Source: Ferdinandcohnia humi_A (GTDB lineage: Bacteria > Bacillota > Bacilli > Bacillales > Bacillaceae_L). From it: 64,000 nucleotides of DNA. The number at the start of each line of letters is the position of its first letter. The first letter of the stretch is position 1. Positions 62,690-64,000 of this stretch are shown here, one piece after another. The notes beneath the pieces were generated by a model, which was not told the DNA's origin, ran no database searches, and worked only from the letters and a program-made list of their open reading frames with translations. A program made the translations under genes and the position numbers. The stretch is from NCBI GenBank assembly GCA_047608075.1, contig JBLKRX010000005.1:1-64000 (forward strand), written 5' to 3'.

Positions 62690-63640
62690 TGTTTTGAAAA
62701 ATAACTACATATTATGACAAAGTTAATTATAATTTTAGTACCATAATATAATTACCTTTGTCATAATACGTTTCAATATAATATGTTGCTAAAAATTCGC
62801 ATCATTTTTATGTCCCTATCGAATAATTACATTCCCACGCCCCTTTCAATACCCATTCCAATTTCTGTTATAGAATAATTACGTTCCCGCCATTTTGCCG
62901 ATTTTCACTCTAAATTGTACCGATTTTGCAATGATTTTGATAAAAAAATACGTTCCTTTTTTGGTACAGAACCGAACTGAAAACCGAAGGTCTTACCGAA
63001 CTATTTTTGGCCCGAAATGGTCAGAAAAAACACTGAAAAGACACCGAAAATCTTCCGATTCTATAAAGTGAGAAAACCAACTGGAAAGGGTCTGAACACC
63101 GCCAGAACCCTTACTAGAAAAGGGATTGGAGGAATATGAAATGGACAAAATCCATTGAATTTGAACCGAAAAAGAGATTAAACATTTACCGAATCAACAT
63201 TGGATTTCTGCTTGGTTTCCACCCGCTTTTTCGCATAAAAAAAACCGAAGGTCTGCCGGGAAAAGTACCGGAAAAAACCCTCGGATTGGGAACATTAATT
63301 TTATTTAAGGAACGCTTATTTTATATAAGGAACCTTATTTTTTTATAGAGACATTTTAAAGAGTCCCCGCAGGCAACTGTTACCACACGAGGACTATGAT
63401 TTTAAATGACAAAATTTAATTATATTTGCCGACAAAATTAATTATTTTAACCGACATGATTAATTACTTACCACAAAATGTTCACGGACATTATTGTTAG
63501 TAACCTAAGAATCCTTTAAAATCAAGGATTTGCTCAATGTTAGGTTAATTTTATAATTACATTAATGTTGGTAATCAGATTTACTACAAGTTTTCGGTAA
63601 GACATTAATGTTGGTAACAATAAATAAACATTAGAAAAAC
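62690..63640. other. Non-coding region with several short repeat sets
   Basis: A 13-bp inverted repeat (TATTATGACAAAG at 62710, CTTTGTCATAATA at 62756) is followed by two AATAATTAC-TTCCC blocks (62822 and 62875). A GC-richer part follows with repeated ACCGAA and AACCGAAGGTCT (62978 and 63242). Three tandem 20-23 base units starting GACAAA or GACATG with TTAATTA (63408-63472) come next, then three copies of ACATTATTGTTAGTAAC / ACATTAATGTTGGTAA (63487, 63560, 63601). No convincing gene is present; a small frame at 63136-63348 has GGAGG only three bases from its ATG. Confidence 0.6.
63136..63348 (+). CDS. Doubtful small ORF
   Basis: A 70-codon frame with a basic N-terminal half and a hydrophobic end. 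GGAGG lies too close (three bases) to the ATG for efficient initiation, and the sequence overlaps the ACCGAA-rich repeats. No family is recognised. It is listed only because nothing else explains the GC-richer patch. Confidence 0.25.
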   Translation: MKWTKSIEFEPKKRLNIYRINIGFLLGFHPLFRIKKTEGLPGKVPEKTLGLGTLILFKERLFYIRNLIFL

Positions 63641-63770
63641 AGACCGCATATAGTGTAACGGGTTCGTTAACTTACACAAAACTCGAATTTGTACAACAAA
63701 ACGCAGTGCTTCCTGTATATAAAAATGGTCCAGTTTTATGAACTGGATCATTACATGTATTTATTTTCAA

Positions 63771-63811
63771 TCGCTTATTCAACTAAAGCTACCCGTTAGT
63801 TGAACAAGAAA
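63771..63811. repeat. R3 repeat, minimal hairpin form
   Basis: CTTATTCAACTAA and TTAGTTGAACAAG form a 13-bp stem (one mismatch) around AGCTACCCG. It ends about five bases before the stop codon of the last gene in the window. Confidence 0.75.
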
Positions 63812-63815
63812 GGGG

Positions 63816-64000
63816 TTAACCACCACTGTTTATGCCCTCAAACACTGCCCAACAATGATGTTCGTGAACAAGCATACCTTGAACACTATCAATATCAATC
63901 CACTTAATAAAGTGGTCGTCTTCGATAGGTTCTTGTATTTTATCTAACAGTTCTGCCAAGTAAAAATATCCTTCGTTTATTAAAGGTTCATTTTTAGTAG
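63816..64000 (-). CDS. Unidentified gene, C-terminal part (runs off the window)
   Basis: The minus strand is open from the window edge to TAA at 63816-63818 for 61 codons. It encodes an acidic, probably soluble protein end (YFYLAELLDKIQEPIEDDHF, then KWIDIDSVQGMLVHEHHCWA). No family is recognised from this part. The start lies beyond the window. Confidence 0.6.
   Translation of the reverse strand, partial: TKNEPLINEGYFYLAELLDKIQEPIEDDHFIKWIDIDSVQGMLVHEHHCWAVFEGINSGG

Noticed and set aside
63408..63472. CRISPR array
   Set aside because: Only three units of unequal length with no spacers; they are tandem AT-rich repeats, not repeat-spacer units.
38696..63811. Calling the region a true integron
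   Set aside because: No integrase gene or attI is in the window, some genes have their own promoters and opposite orientation, and the central hairpins can act as terminators. Kept only as a hypothesis.

Overview
The window looks like a chromosomal segment of a low-GC, spore-forming member of the Bacillaceae (Bacillus in the broad sense). Support comes from consistent AGGAGG-type ribosome binding sites, a SwrC-like RND pump, a PaiA-like acetyltransferase with a MarR-type regulator, a KinB-like sensor kinase, a PhoP-box-controlled phosphonate transporter, a 7Fe ferredoxin of the Bacillus schlegelii type, and three families of Bacillaceae-style dispersed repeats. No rRNA, tRNA, CRISPR array or prophage module was seen.

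Region 1 (1-6.7 kb) holds ordinary chromosomal genes: a ferredoxin, an iron-dependent alcohol dehydrogenase, an acetyltransferase, and a divergent RND pump/TetR pair with a palindromic operator between them.

Region 2 (6.7-15.6 kb) is the most unusual block. A minus-strand operon encodes a degenerate methyltransferase-like protein, a small membrane coiled-coil protein (broken by an in-frame stop), a membrane-anchored PIN-domain nuclease, a four-helix membrane protein and a TPR/coiled-coil protein with a C-terminal HEPN-like RNxxxH motif. Two overlapping WYL-domain genes run toward it, followed outward by a glutamine-rich membrane protein. Near-identical direct repeats of about 75 bp (family R2, core GGGACGGTTCT) sit at both edges and a third copy lies inside the operon. 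I read it as a candidate RNA-targeting or stress/defence locus; no function is proven.

Region 3 (15.7-33.2 kb) contains a solitary truA, a phnDCEE phosphonate-type ABC transporter with a five-repeat Pho box, UDP-galactopyranose mutase, and a large glycoside hydrolase family 3 cluster. That cluster has two close paralogues and one membrane-anchored, circularly permuted GH3 protein, with a GtrA-like protein, a family 2 glycosyltransferase and a LysR regulator.

Region 4 (33.7-64 kb) is a mosaic of mostly single-gene units: a methyltransferase behind a strong promoter and hairpin, a chemotaxis receptor, acetyltransferases, a LysE exporter with a TrmB regulator, two epoxide hydrolases with different regulators, two MFS transporters, small membrane proteins, a KinB-like kinase, and a sigma/anti-sigma pair. 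It is scattered with gene remnants (YczE-like, glutamate symporter-like, YfiT-like, XRE-cupin) and IS remnants (two IS110, one internally deleted IS3, one unassigned). A third repeat family (R3, with TTCAAC...GTTGAA termini around a variable hairpin) recurs just downstream of many minus-strand genes. The arrangement resembles a cassette array or a set of mobile terminators. The last 1.4 kb is non-coding and rich in short repeats, and the window ends inside an unidentified minus-strand gene.
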